Position numbers and translations under genes: made by a program. Below the pieces are notes generated by a model, which saw nothing but the letters and a program-made list of their open reading frames with translations, had not been told where the DNA came from and did no database searches. Below, piece after piece: positions 35,762 to 42,634 of a stretch of DNA of 52,658 nt (its first letter is position 1; the number at the start of each line of letters is the position of its first letter). The stretch comes from a virus, in the IMG/VR virus record IMGVR_UViG_3300025117_000573, positions 1-52,658 of that record; one strand, written 5' to 3'.

Positions 35762-36016
35762 CTATTCTTCATCGTCGCGAATCAAAATAATCTTCGCGTC
35801 GTGTCTTATTTCTACGGCCTCGCTAGGGTTGAAAACGACCAATTCACCTGTTCCTAACCTTATAGCGTTGTAAGGAAATTCCTTGGTCTTAAGTTCCTTG
35901 GGTATTTCCAGCTTCATGTAGAGTTTATCTTCATGTTTGAATGCGTCTCCTCCAGAGACAGCTCGGACATTGATTGGAATTGGCTGTTTAGGGCGTGTTT
36001 CAAAATCCACATCCAT
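35762..36016 (-). CDS. Small protein, first gene behind a promoter
   Basis: 84 residues from ATG 36016, with AAAGGA about seven bases upstream. Beta-rich (LYMKLEIP, AIRLGTGELVVFNP) and acidic at the C terminus (RDDEE). No family recognised. It is the first gene transcribed from the promoter at 36037-36065, which suggests an early or abundant product. Confidence 0.65.
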   Translation of the reverse strand: MDVDFETRPKQPIPINVRAVSGGDAFKHEDKLYMKLEIPKELKTKEFPYNAIRLGTGELVVFNPSEAVEIRHDAKIILIRDDEE

Positions 36017-36036
36017 TGTTGATCCTTTCCTAGACT

Positions 36037-36065
36037 ATTATACCGGTATAGCTGCAATAGCTCAA
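36037..36065 (-). promoter_or_regulatory. Strong sigma-70-type promoter, leftward
   Basis: On the minus strand TTGAGC (36065-36060) is followed by exactly 17 bases and a perfect TATAAT (36042-36037). The expected start of transcription is near 36030, with ribosome binding site AAAGGA and ATG 36016 right after. The -35 box lies at the end of the kinase gene. It should drive the 84-residue gene, the A1-like gene, Mom and the helicase. Confidence 0.72.
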
Positions 36066-36799
36066 GCGCCGTTTTCGTAGCATTCATCCAAAAATACAAG
36101 CGCTTCGTTACTCCGAGAATCGCTAAATTGGCGCCTTCTGCCCTTTGAAAGTCGACATCTTACACAGCCAATAAATTTGCCGAACCACCCATCTACTCTA
36201 TCTGTTGGAACGCTGTCATAGCCCAAATATCTCCCGATGGCGTATAGCTCGACAGCCACGGAGCCAAAACATTCTATGTCATCCGCAAAATATCTTGAAT
36301 CACCGTTTGATTTCACAGCGGATCCAAAATCCAGAATTGATGAATTGCTTAACCTAGATACAGCAACGTTTCCGGTGTGTAGGTCGCGATGGGCTATACT
36401 CCTGCTGTGTATTGCGCATAAACCAAGTAATAGAGACCGAAGAATTTTGTAGAGTTGGTCATCTGTGAATGGGGTGTCCGACCTGCTGATGGATAACTTT
36501 TCGATTGTTGGACCGGCGTAACTCAACACAAGAAAACAATCGCCTCTGTAATCGATCACTTCGACGGGTTTGACGATGTTTGGGTGGTCGAAACCGAATA
36601 ATATTTTTCGTTCTCTTTCTGTGTATCTGGACTTGATCACGTACTTTCTTCCGGTATTTACGTGTCGGGCAGTATAAGCGCCTCTACTACTTGTTCCGTC
36701 TGGGTACCGTATTTCTCGGCGGACTATGTAGTTTCCAACTATCGATTTCGGCTTTAGTTTAGCTCCCTCCGGATTAACGGCTACTAGACCCACAGGCAC
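36062..36799 (-). CDS. Hanks-type Ser/Thr protein kinase
   Basis: 245 residues from GTG 36799, directly after the preceding stop. All main kinase motifs are present: the ATP lysine in YVIKS (Lys56), a likely Glu63 in the C helix, catalytic loop HRDLHTGN (His137, Asp139, Asn144) and DFG (Asp157). Hinge region VLSYAGP. The C lobe is short and ends near residue 245. It is predicted to be soluble and active. Phage kinases such as T7 gp0.7 phosphorylate host transcription and translation proteins; here targets are unknown. Confidence 0.87.
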   Translation of the reverse strand: MPVGLVAVNPEGAKLKPKSIVGNYIVRREIRYPDGTSSRGAYTARHVNTGRKYVIKSRYTERERKILFGFDHPNIVKPVEVIDYRGDCFLVLSYAGPTIEKLSISRSDTPFTDDQLYKILRSLLLGLCAIHSRSIAHRDLHTGNVAVSRLSNSSILDFGSAVKSNGDSRYFADDIECFGSVAVELYAIGRYLGYDSVPTDRVDGWFGKFIGCVRCRLSKGRRRQFSDSRSNEALVFLDECYENGA

Positions 36800-37150
36800 C
36801 TAAAACTTTCGACCGTGTTTATGGGGCCTGGTTTTATTGAATTCGGCTTTTGCGAGAATCGCTCCCGCAACATCCAACATTCTAGCCTCAGCAAAATCCA
36901 TAAGACGAATAACTACATCGGCCAGTTCGAGTTCTAAAAGCGTGTATTCGGGAACCTTGTCCGACTTTTTGTCCCCGTCTCGCAAAACTTCCAAAGCTTC
37001 GGACAACTCTGAGTGCATTAAAGCGATCAGTTCGCCATCGTTTCTCTGATTGTCCCACCATCCCGACTTCACGGCAATATCGTGAATATCTTTTTGGGTG
37101 TCCTCGAATGCTTCTTTGAACCCATAGTTCGTATTCATAATCTCACTCAT
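36800..37150 (-). CDS. mazG: MazG-like nucleotide pyrophosphohydrolase
   Basis: 116 residues from ATG 37150, set by the strong site AAGGAGGGG seven bases upstream. HSELSEALEVLRDG and ELADVVIRLMDFAE carry the metal-binding acidic pattern (ExxE then ExxD) of the MazG/all-alpha NTP pyrophosphohydrolases, which hydrolyse (d)NTPs or alarmones such as ppGpp. It lies next to other nucleotide-metabolism genes and overlaps none. Confidence 0.85.
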   Translation of the reverse strand: MSEIMNTNYGFKEAFEDTQKDIHDIAVKSGWWDNQRNDGELIALMHSELSEALEVLRDGDKKSDKVPEYTLLELELADVVIRLMDFAEARMLDVAGAILAKAEFNKTRPHKHGRKF

Positions 37151-37164
37151 TTCGAGTCCCCTCC

Positions 37165-37767
37165 TTAGCAATAAATTACCGGCTTGTTGTGGCCGACTGC
37201 AAATTCGACCTCCGCTTTAACACCAACACTCGTCTCCCATCCTGGCAACATCAGCACTCTTAGTTCGTCACATCGTTCTAGAAACTTCTTGTCAATTTTT
37301 TCCCAAAACCCCCAATCACCGGGCAGACTCCCCGTAAGCACGTGACTGTTGATGATTGGTGAGTATACGGCCAGTCCTGATCTAACAAGTTCGGATACCT
37401 TGTTTCGAGTCTTCTCAAACCGATCTATTCTTACGCTTTCATCTGGATGGGAATACGGAGATGCAAGATAGATAAGTCCAGGTTCTTTTTGTGGATCCTC
37501 ATCGGGTTTATGCTCTTCGATAGATTGGACCACCGCTGCATATCCGGCCATGTCTACCAAGTTGTCTCGTTTATGCTTGAAGCACTCCCGGCTTAACTTA
37601 ACGACGACCATGCACAGAGCTGACTGAGCTGCTGTTACCTCGTGGTTCAGAATAATTGACCACAATTTGGCGGTTCGTCCATAGTCTTCCCACGCAGGGC
37701 CATAAGCCGAGTTTCGATCTCCCAATACAAGAGACTTAGCCTCGTCCAGTATATTTACGTTAGTCAT
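37165..37767 (-). CDS. Fusion of a phage DUF6378-like domain and a deoxyribosyltransferase-like domain
   Basis: 200 residues. Residues ~1-90 (LVLGDRNSAYGPAWEDYGRT, CMVVVKLSRE, NLVDMAGYAAV) match a domain common in phage nucleotide-metabolism clusters. Residues ~97-200 (LIYLASPYSHPDESV, AVYSPIINSH, WEKIDKKFLERCDELRVL, GVKAEVEFA) match the DUF1937/nucleoside 2-deoxyribosyltransferase-like fold. The GVKAEVEFA glutamate corresponds to the catalytic acidic residue of that fold. It is probably involved in salvage or removal of modified nucleotides. It overlaps the polymerase gene by four bases. Confidence 0.75.
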   Translation of the reverse strand: MTNVNILDEAKSLVLGDRNSAYGPAWEDYGRTAKLWSIILNHEVTAAQSALCMVVVKLSRECFKHKRDNLVDMAGYAAVVQSIEEHKPDEDPQKEPGLIYLASPYSHPDESVRIDRFEKTRNKVSELVRSGLAVYSPIINSHVLTGSLPGDWGFWEKIDKKFLERCDELRVLMLPGWETSVGVKAEVEFAVGHNKPVIYC

Positions 37768-40067
37768 CTAGTTCTTTCGTATTCGTAAGGCTTCGTATAT
37801 CCCCAGTCATTGCCAACCTCCGTATTCACAACAACAGGAACTTTCCAGTCCCATCCGCTCTCCATTATTTCTTTCAACATTGGTAACCAGTGTGACAACC
37901 GAGAAGTTTTGATCTCAAACACTATTTCGTCGTGTACGTGCAAAACAGCGTAAATGTCGTCGTGCCCAGCAATTATCGAGTCGATCTCATTTAACAGCCT
38001 TTTCAGGTGAACTGCGCACACTCCTTGTATTATACGATTCACGCCCTGATAGGCAACTCTCCTGTCTACCGGACTCTCCCAGTCAAAAACTCTTACCTTA
38101 CCTTTCTTATACACATCTGAACCTACCCGAGCCATAAAGTCGTGTAACTCGGGAATCGCTTGATCGTATCTAGCGATGAATTCCTGCGTATATTCCGGGG
38201 ACTTTCGAATCATCTTGGAAATTTTCTTGTACCCAGCTCCATAGCCCTTTGCCAGTACTACAGCCTTGGTATCCTGCCGAATCTTCGCGTCTTCTGGAAT
38301 CGACTTGTCTATCTTTCGTTGGCATATCTCTGACGCGATCGCAGCGTAGAAGTCCATATTTGGATCGGCGTTGTAACCGTCGATAAGTTTCCTTGCCCCG
38401 GCAAAGTGCGCTGTGCCTCGATTCTCGATCTGACTCATATCCATTGAAACTATCGACCAACCTTCTGGAGCCACAAACACCGATCGAACCTTTTTATCTT
38501 TCGGAATACCGTGCAGGTTGACTCGTTCGTCTTTGGTTTCTGCTCTAGTCTTGCACGTGAATCTTCCCGATTCTGTGCCCGTCGAGTGAAATGACGGGTG
38601 CACTCGATTGTTGCTATCCGTTGCGAGGGGCAAAGATTGTAAGGCACCTCCGGCGAGTAGACGATAGCTACGGTAAGCCAAGATCAGCTTAACCACGTCG
38701 CTTTCTATCAGCGAAAGTGCAAATTTTCCATAGGATGGGGACCCCGTCTTTGTCTTCTCAGGACTGTAAATTTCGAGTTGATCGAGTAGCTTGCGAGTTT
38801 GAACATGAGAACTCGGGTTGAAATCAGGGAAGTCGGGTCGAACATCGGGATGCATTCGTAAATCAGCTAAAGCGCGGTCCCTTTTAGTTTCCATGCTGCG
38901 TATAGCATCTTGGATTCGGCTAGGATCGATAAGAAACCCTCGATCCTCGATATGTTGTGACGTTTCTAGTAGTCGGCGTTCTCGGGCTATGTAGGCATCA
39001 TTTTCGTCTCGTGCCCTGGCCATATCCGGGTGATTGTACAACGCATACGTTAAAGTGGCGTCGAACAGAGCATAGGAGTTCAAATTTTCTCTGGGAATGG
39101 ACTTGAATCCGCCCGATAGAGTCTTTTCACCGCGCTCAGCTAGAATCTGCTTCAACCGTTCGTCCAATTTTCGCTTATGCGCACCGCCATTTTTGAAGTA
39201 ATAGTCGCCAAGACGTTCCAGTTTGTAGGGGCAATTCCCGCTATCGTCTGCGGACGCAGACCATTGGACGTCAAATGTTCGCCTAAGATCGACGTTCACT
39301 CCTATCGAACGGAGATGGCCACAATCAAACAGGGCGTTAGCCATTACAACCACATCGGCACTGTCAATGTCTTTTTGTAGATCAGCCCGTTCAGACGCAC
39401 TGTCTAGTTCATATAGCTTAGATAGCTTACCATCACAAGATGTTGCTATGAATGGTCGAGCATCTCGATAAAAATCGAGGCCTGTCGTTTCCGTGTCGAC
39501 TGCAATTACCCTAGCTATCGGCTTGGTAATTTCAACGATTGTAAGTCTACCTAGAGCAGACCGAAGAATTCGAGCTATCTGGTCGGTTCGGTAAATTCCC
39601 CGTTTAACAGCGGCTGGATTTGGACATGCGTAGCACTTCAACCCATGTTTGCTAACCCACCGATGACCGAGATTCTGACGAACGCCGCCACTCAATCCAC
39701 CAATCAGTTTTATCGCATGCGCTCCCATAAGAACCCACGGAAGAGACTTATATTTCTCGACTAGTGGAAGTATGTTCTTTGCTACACATACGTCCATTTC
39801 TTTTTTCGTAGCATCGCGATTTCCCGGGGTAGCGCATAGAACAGTATTCAAAAGAACAGCGTCGTGTCTTGCTAGGTCAGCCGACACCATCGCATCATCC
39901 AGTATTTCCCCGATCGGCCCAATAAAGTGCGACCCCATCATGTCTTCGATGGCTCCGGGACGGTCCCCACAAATAACCAGAAGCGGGTTACTGGGCTCGC
40001 TTGGCGATATTGGACCACGGCATGTTTGATGCAGCTCACAAGCAACACACGAAAATCGGTTCAGCAT
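37764..40067 (-). CDS. polA: Uracil-DNA glycosylase-like / DNA polymerase A fusion
   Basis: 767 residues. Residues ~5-175 resemble family 4 Fe-S uracil-DNA glycosylases: cysteines 7, 10, 78 and 94, CGDRPGAIED (33-42) and the G.HFIGPIGE motif. The second active-site segment reads CPNPAAVKR, with Asn where His is usual. Residues ~186-345 are a proofreading exonuclease (Asp191/Glu193 in DTETTG, Asp248, YALFD Asp336). Residues ~365-767 are the polymerase: GTESGRFT, motif A DMSQIENR (Asp543), motif B RQDTKAVVLAKGYG and motif C VHDE (712-714). The residue at the E. coli Phe762 position is Leu605. This is the main replicative polymerase candidate. Confidence 0.93.
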   Translation of the reverse strand: MLNRFSCVACELHQTCRGPISPSEPSNPLLVICGDRPGAIEDMMGSHFIGPIGEILDDAMVSADLARHDAVLLNTVLCATPGNRDATKKEMDVCVAKNILPLVEKYKSLPWVLMGAHAIKLIGGLSGGVRQNLGHRWVSKHGLKCYACPNPAAVKRGIYRTDQIARILRSALGRLTIVEITKPIARVIAVDTETTGLDFYRDARPFIATSCDGKLSKLYELDSASERADLQKDIDSADVVVMANALFDCGHLRSIGVNVDLRRTFDVQWSASADDSGNCPYKLERLGDYYFKNGGAHKRKLDERLKQILAERGEKTLSGGFKSIPRENLNSYALFDATLTYALYNHPDMARARDENDAYIARERRLLETSQHIEDRGFLIDPSRIQDAIRSMETKRDRALADLRMHPDVRPDFPDFNPSSHVQTRKLLDQLEIYSPEKTKTGSPSYGKFALSLIESDVVKLILAYRSYRLLAGGALQSLPLATDSNNRVHPSFHSTGTESGRFTCKTRAETKDERVNLHGIPKDKKVRSVFVAPEGWSIVSMDMSQIENRGTAHFAGARKLIDGYNADPNMDFYAAIASEICQRKIDKSIPEDAKIRQDTKAVVLAKGYGAGYKKISKMIRKSPEYTQEFIARYDQAIPELHDFMARVGSDVYKKGKVRVFDWESPVDRRVAYQGVNRIIQGVCAVHLKRLLNEIDSIIAGHDDIYAVLHVHDEIVFEIKTSRLSHWLPMLKEIMESGWDWKVPVVVNTEVGNDWGYTKPYEYERTR

Positions 40068-40069
40068 AA

Positions 40070-40450
40070 TTACTTTGCCCGCAGCGCTTTAATCCGCTTT
40101 ATTCGGCCGTGTTTCTTTCGTCGGTTACGTCCAAACGATTCTTTGCTTACTCTAGACCATTCGCACTCTGGAAATGGGCATCTTTTTTCGTAAGGAAAGT
40201 TTCGGCACATATCAGGCCGATTGTCGTAGATACTACAATTATTGTTCGTATCTAGGTGTTTGCAAGAGTAAGTCCACCCACCTACACATTCCTCTAACGG
40301 GGTCACCATCGGGTATATTAAGTGAATATCGGAGACAGTTTTTCGTTGCGCATCCCCGCTCGCCCATGCGGCGTAAAACTCTCTCAGTTGTTCTGGCGAA
40401 TACGGAATACGAAACGATTTACAGCAACGTCCAGTACAACGCTTTCCCAT
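40070..40450 (-). CDS. YkgJ-type cysteine-cluster protein
   Basis: 126 residues. RCTGRCCKSF at the N terminus and YSCKHLDTNNNCSIYDNRPDMC with later CPFPEC match the zinc/iron-chelating YkgJ family. The C-terminal ~30 residues are strongly basic, which suggests nucleic-acid binding. It lies two bases upstream of the polymerase gene, so they are probably co-expressed. Confidence 0.78.
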   Translation of the reverse strand: MGKRCTGRCCKSFRIPYSPEQLREFYAAWASGDAQRKTVSDIHLIYPMVTPLEECVGGWTYSCKHLDTNNNCSIYDNRPDMCRNFPYEKRCPFPECEWSRVSKESFGRNRRKKHGRIKRIKALRAK

Positions 40451-40486
40451 ACTTATTCCGATCGTCGATAATTCACAGAGTTTCTT

Positions 40487-40822
40487 TCACAATTTTACTA
40501 TGACTATTGCCTTGAAGTAGGACCATCCATCGCCAACTTCTAGGTCTTCGGGGAAATCCCCAAAAGTTTTGTGTAAAAGTTTTAGAGCTTTTACCATGTT
40601 TGGGCCTGCTTTGATAGTCCTTCCTGTAGTTCGCTTTGTAAATGCGTCGACATAGGTCGATATTCCTGGGTACTCGAACCCGATAAAGCAGAAGTTTTTG
40701 TTATGGTCGCTGTGTAATGACCATACGGGTATGTCTCTTTTAGACGGCCAAGAACAATGTTCTTGCGGCTCCTCGTCCGGAAAATTGGACATCTGTTCTC
40801 GAAATTGATCTATCTCGCGCAT
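40487..40822 (-). CDS. Protein of unknown function
   Basis: 111 residues from ATG 40822, with GAAGG about eight bases upstream. A polar N terminus is followed by beta strands (FCFIGFEYPG) and a helical segment (NMVKALKLLHKTFGDFP). No family recognised. The start overlaps the end of a 34-residue membrane peptide frame. Confidence 0.6.
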   Translation of the reverse strand: MREIDQFREQMSNFPDEEPQEHCSWPSKRDIPVWSLHSDHNKNFCFIGFEYPGISTYVDAFTKRTTGRTIKAGPNMVKALKLLHKTFGDFPEDLEVGDGWSYFKAIVIVKL

Positions 40823-40914
40823 TGCTTACAGCCTTCGTAAATGGCCAACAACCCAGCCAATATAATGGCTAGAATCACGATTAAATTCTGCGCATCATCG
40901 TTGAGTTCGATCAA
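40810..40914 (-). CDS. 34-residue membrane peptide (candidate)
   Basis: TTG 40914 overlaps the stop of the upstream frame as TTGA. The peptide has an acidic start (IELNDDAQN), one hydrophobic helix (LIVILAIILAGLLAIY) and ends EGCKQCAR with a CxxC. It ends 13 bases inside the next gene. There is no clear ribosome binding site, so translation would depend on coupling. Confidence 0.45.
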   Translation of the reverse strand: MIELNDDAQNLIVILAIILAGLLAIYEGCKQCAR

Positions 40915-41186
40915 ACAGCAGATCCGCACAGAGAAACAGCTAGTTTCGTATACATATTGGCTACGTGTGAAGACTCGGAAACCCCCCATTGGCCCGAAAA
41001 TGACCGGTTTGTTTTCATATTGTATGAGTGGATATAAGATTTATGCCACTTCGTTTTATTACTTCTGCATATGGAATTATTGAACGGTCTGTGATCCGTG
41101 GATGACACAGATCTCGAATCGGCCAACACGCAGCCGTAAATATCAAATCTTATGATAGGGAGAGACGTTGGAACGAAACGATTCAT
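40911..41186 (-). CDS. Ser/Cys-rich small protein, third of a coupled series (candidate)
   Basis: 91 residues from ATG 41186, in ATGA overlap with the upstream frame and TTGA overlap with the downstream one. Rich in Ser and Asn, few acidic residues, and ending in LAVSLCGSAV. Composition is unlike ordinary genes here, so it may be a rapidly evolving peptide or a chance frame over a non-coding element. The overlaps favour translation. Confidence 0.38.
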   Translation of the reverse strand: MNRFVPTSLPIIRFDIYGCVLADSRSVSSTDHRPFNNSICRSNKTKWHKSYIHSYNMKTNRSFSGQWGVSESSHVANMYTKLAVSLCGSAV

Positions 41187-41478
41187 CGGCTGCTACATCC
41201 GCACAAAGAAACAACGAATAAACTACTCGCCATTTCCATCGACATTCTTCCACCATTATGTCCTGTTACGGAGCCTGTTCGGGGGCCAAAAAAAGCGGAT
41301 ACGCACGACGAACGCCACAAACCCCCACGACGATCCGAGCTGCAATAAGATGCGTCAAACGATGCTGATCTAGACCCAGAAAGCCCTCGATGACAGCCGT
41401 CCCGCTCAACCGAGTATACACTAATCGATGGCGAGTTAAAATAACTCATTGGGGCATCTTCGATCTGCACATAGAAAC
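40922..41478 (-). repeat. Three dispersed 16-bp repeats, ATCyGCACAnAGAAAC
   Basis: On the plus strand the copies are 40922-40937 (ATCCGCACAGAGAAAC), 41197-41212 (ATCCGCACAAAGAAAC) and 41463-41478 (ATCTGCACATAGAAAC), spaced 275 and 266 bases. Read on the minus strand each encodes VS[LM]C near the end of one of the three small frames. They could be protein-level conservation, a repeated regulator site, or part of a replication origin. Confidence 0.75.
41183..41449 (-). CDS. Ser/Gly/Cys-rich small protein, second of a coupled series (candidate)
   Basis: 88 residues from ATG 41449 (ATGA overlap with the upstream stop). About one fifth serine, several cysteines, and ends LFVVSLCGCSSR. No membrane segment and no recognised family. 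The stop forms ATGA with the next start. Its coding status is supported by the overlap chain but weakened by odd composition. Confidence 0.38.
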   Translation of the reverse strand: MSYFNSPSISVYSVERDGCHRGLSGSRSASFDASYCSSDRRGGLWRSSCVSAFFGPRTGSVTGHNGGRMSMEMASSLFVVSLCGCSSR

Positions 41479-41688
41479 GTCGAAAACACCTTCACAGAAA
41501 GATGCTCTGTTATTACCCAATCCAACACTAGATCCGACATAGCCGTCTGTAGCCGACATCGAATAAGATCTTGATCGTCCGTTACAATAATCGAAATAAC
41601 CCGTCGAAAACGATGATTTCGACCTATTCGCTACAACACAAGACGATTGATCCGATATTTCAGTTAGTAAACGCGTAACGAACATCAT
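41446..41688 (-). CDS. Ser/Cys-rich small protein, first of a coupled series (candidate)
   Basis: 80 residues from ATG 41688, in ATGA overlap with the zinc-ribbon gene upstream. Ser/Gly-rich (GRSRSYSMSATDGYVGSS), ending FDVSMCRSKMPQ. An inverted repeat GTCGAAA/TTTCGAC with a 7-base loop lies inside at 41603-41623. No function can be assigned. Confidence 0.38.
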   Translation of the reverse strand: MMFVTRLLTEISDQSSCVVANRSKSSFSTGYFDYCNGRSRSYSMSATDGYVGSSVGLGNNRASFCEGVFDVSMCRSKMPQ

Positions 41689-41888
41689 CCGATTATGCGA
41701 TATCCGATTGTGTTATATCCTGTGCCGGCACATGCAGGACACCGAACGTACCTTGCGTTTGGGTGACGAGGCTCGACATAGCCATCTTTCGCGTAGCACA
41801 ACGAGCATCCAACTACGGTAATGGTAGATCCACTTGGTAATTTGATATTAACAATCTTTCCAGGCTCTAGAATTTGCTGTTGGTCCAT
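41685..41888 (-). CDS. Small CxxC zinc-ribbon protein
   Basis: 67 residues from ATG 41888, chosen because AAGGA lies nine bases upstream; ATG 41927 is a longer alternative. GCSLCYAKDGYV and VRCPACAGTGY give two CxxC pairs as in DnaJ-type zinc ribbons. It probably binds one zinc ion and may act as an adaptor to nucleic acid or protein. Confidence 0.65.
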   Translation of the reverse strand: MDQQQILEPGKIVNIKLPSGSTITVVGCSLCYAKDGYVEPRHPNARYVRCPACAGTGYNTIGYRIIG

Positions 41889-41890
41889 TG

Positions 41891-42151
41891 TCATCTTTCC
41901 TTCGTCTTTTGGAAATCCTTCATACAAATTTCGAGTATTGTTCTGTGTTGCGCGGACATAAGATATTCGCGACCCGTTTCCTGGTCTTTAATCGTGTAAA
42001 CACCATAACCTATGGCGGAAATAACGAATCTACTTGTTGAACTACTGGCTTCAATCTGTGGAGAGGAAGGATAAATAAGCCAAAGTATAAAACCGATCGA
42101 AGCTATGACGACTAATCGAGCCCACTGGTCGACCTTCTGCCAATTAATCAT
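41891..42151 (-). CDS. Small membrane protein
   Basis: 86 residues from ATG 42151, with AAAGGA seven bases upstream. After a short polar start there is one membrane helix (ARLVVIASIGFILWLIYP), then a soluble beta-rich part (GYGVYTIKDQETGREYL). Its end carries the ribosome binding site for the next gene. Function unknown. Confidence 0.66.
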   Translation of the reverse strand: MINWQKVDQWARLVVIASIGFILWLIYPSSPQIEASSSTSRFVISAIGYGVYTIKDQETGREYLMSAQHRTILEICMKDFQKTKER

Positions 42152-42165
42152 ATTTAGTCCTTTCA

Positions 42166-42327
42166 TTAGCAACACGGGTACTCGCTGTGATACTGGCCTA
42201 ACACGCCGCATACACAGCATTCGTAATTCAAGGCTAGCGGTAATCCGTGGTGGTGTTGCCAACATTCCCCACATCGGGGGCAACACCAGTTTATAGCGAA
42301 CGGCGGCAACTGTGTGTCTTGACACAT
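42166..42327 (-). CDS. 53-residue double zinc-ribbon protein
   Basis: From ATG 42327 to TAA 42166. WCCPRCGECW and ECCVCGVLGQYH supply at least four CxxC-type cysteine pairs, with CC at the very end and three histidines in the middle, so one or two zinc sites are expected. Two other frames cross this region: a 30-residue frame at 42291-42383 and an open extension of the membrane protein. The clear zinc-ribbon pattern makes this frame the best. The ribosome binding site is weak. Confidence 0.6.
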   Translation of the reverse strand: MCQDTQLPPFAINWCCPRCGECWQHHHGLPLALNYECCVCGVLGQYHSEYPCC

Positions 42328-42375
42328 AGATTACTGATTTCTTCCCATCTAGGTTTCCGAGCCACCCGCGACGTT

Positions 42376-42594
42376 TCAAACATCTTGGCTACACTCGTAT
42401 CGACACGTGTCGCAGCAGTTACAGATGAACGGCGGCTCGTTTGAGTCGTTTGGGTAGTTTGGGTCGTTTGGGTCATCTAGCTCTGCCATCTCTTCGGCAT
42501 ACGGACAACGACCCTTCTTACCTATATTACCGCATTTACAGAGTTGGTCGCCGGGGACGAACTCCTTCATGTCTGGTTTTCTGGGTTCTTTCAT
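42376..42594 (-). CDS. Small Cys-rich protein with DPN repeats
   Basis: 72 residues from ATG 42594, with AGGA about eleven bases upstream. KCGNIGKKGRCPYA and FICNCCDTCRYEC suggest metal binding. Between them an acidic repeat DDPNDPNYPND is encoded by 9-bp DNA repeats (plus strand TTTGGGTCG-like units at ~42447-42475). Function unknown. Confidence 0.62.
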   Translation of the reverse strand: MKEPRKPDMKEFVPGDQLCKCGNIGKKGRCPYAEEMAELDDPNDPNYPNDSNEPPFICNCCDTCRYECSQDV

Positions 42595-42634
42595 CTTTCG
42601 CTTATTCCTAACACAAGCTTCGGTTTGTTGTTCA

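Noticed and set aside
40841-41083. 80-codon plus-strand frame
   Set aside because: It runs against the direction of all neighbouring genes, overlaps the candidate peptide frames and has no ribosome binding site.
40915-41685. tRNA or structured RNA genes in the odd-composition region
   Set aside because: No cloverleaf arms or T-loop consensus found on either strand; only a single 7-bp hairpin at 41603-41623.
42291-42476. 61-codon minus-strand frame with TQTTQT repeats
   Set aside because: An off-frame reading of the DPN-repeat gene; only a 30-residue tail from 42383 could be real and it has no recognisable feature.
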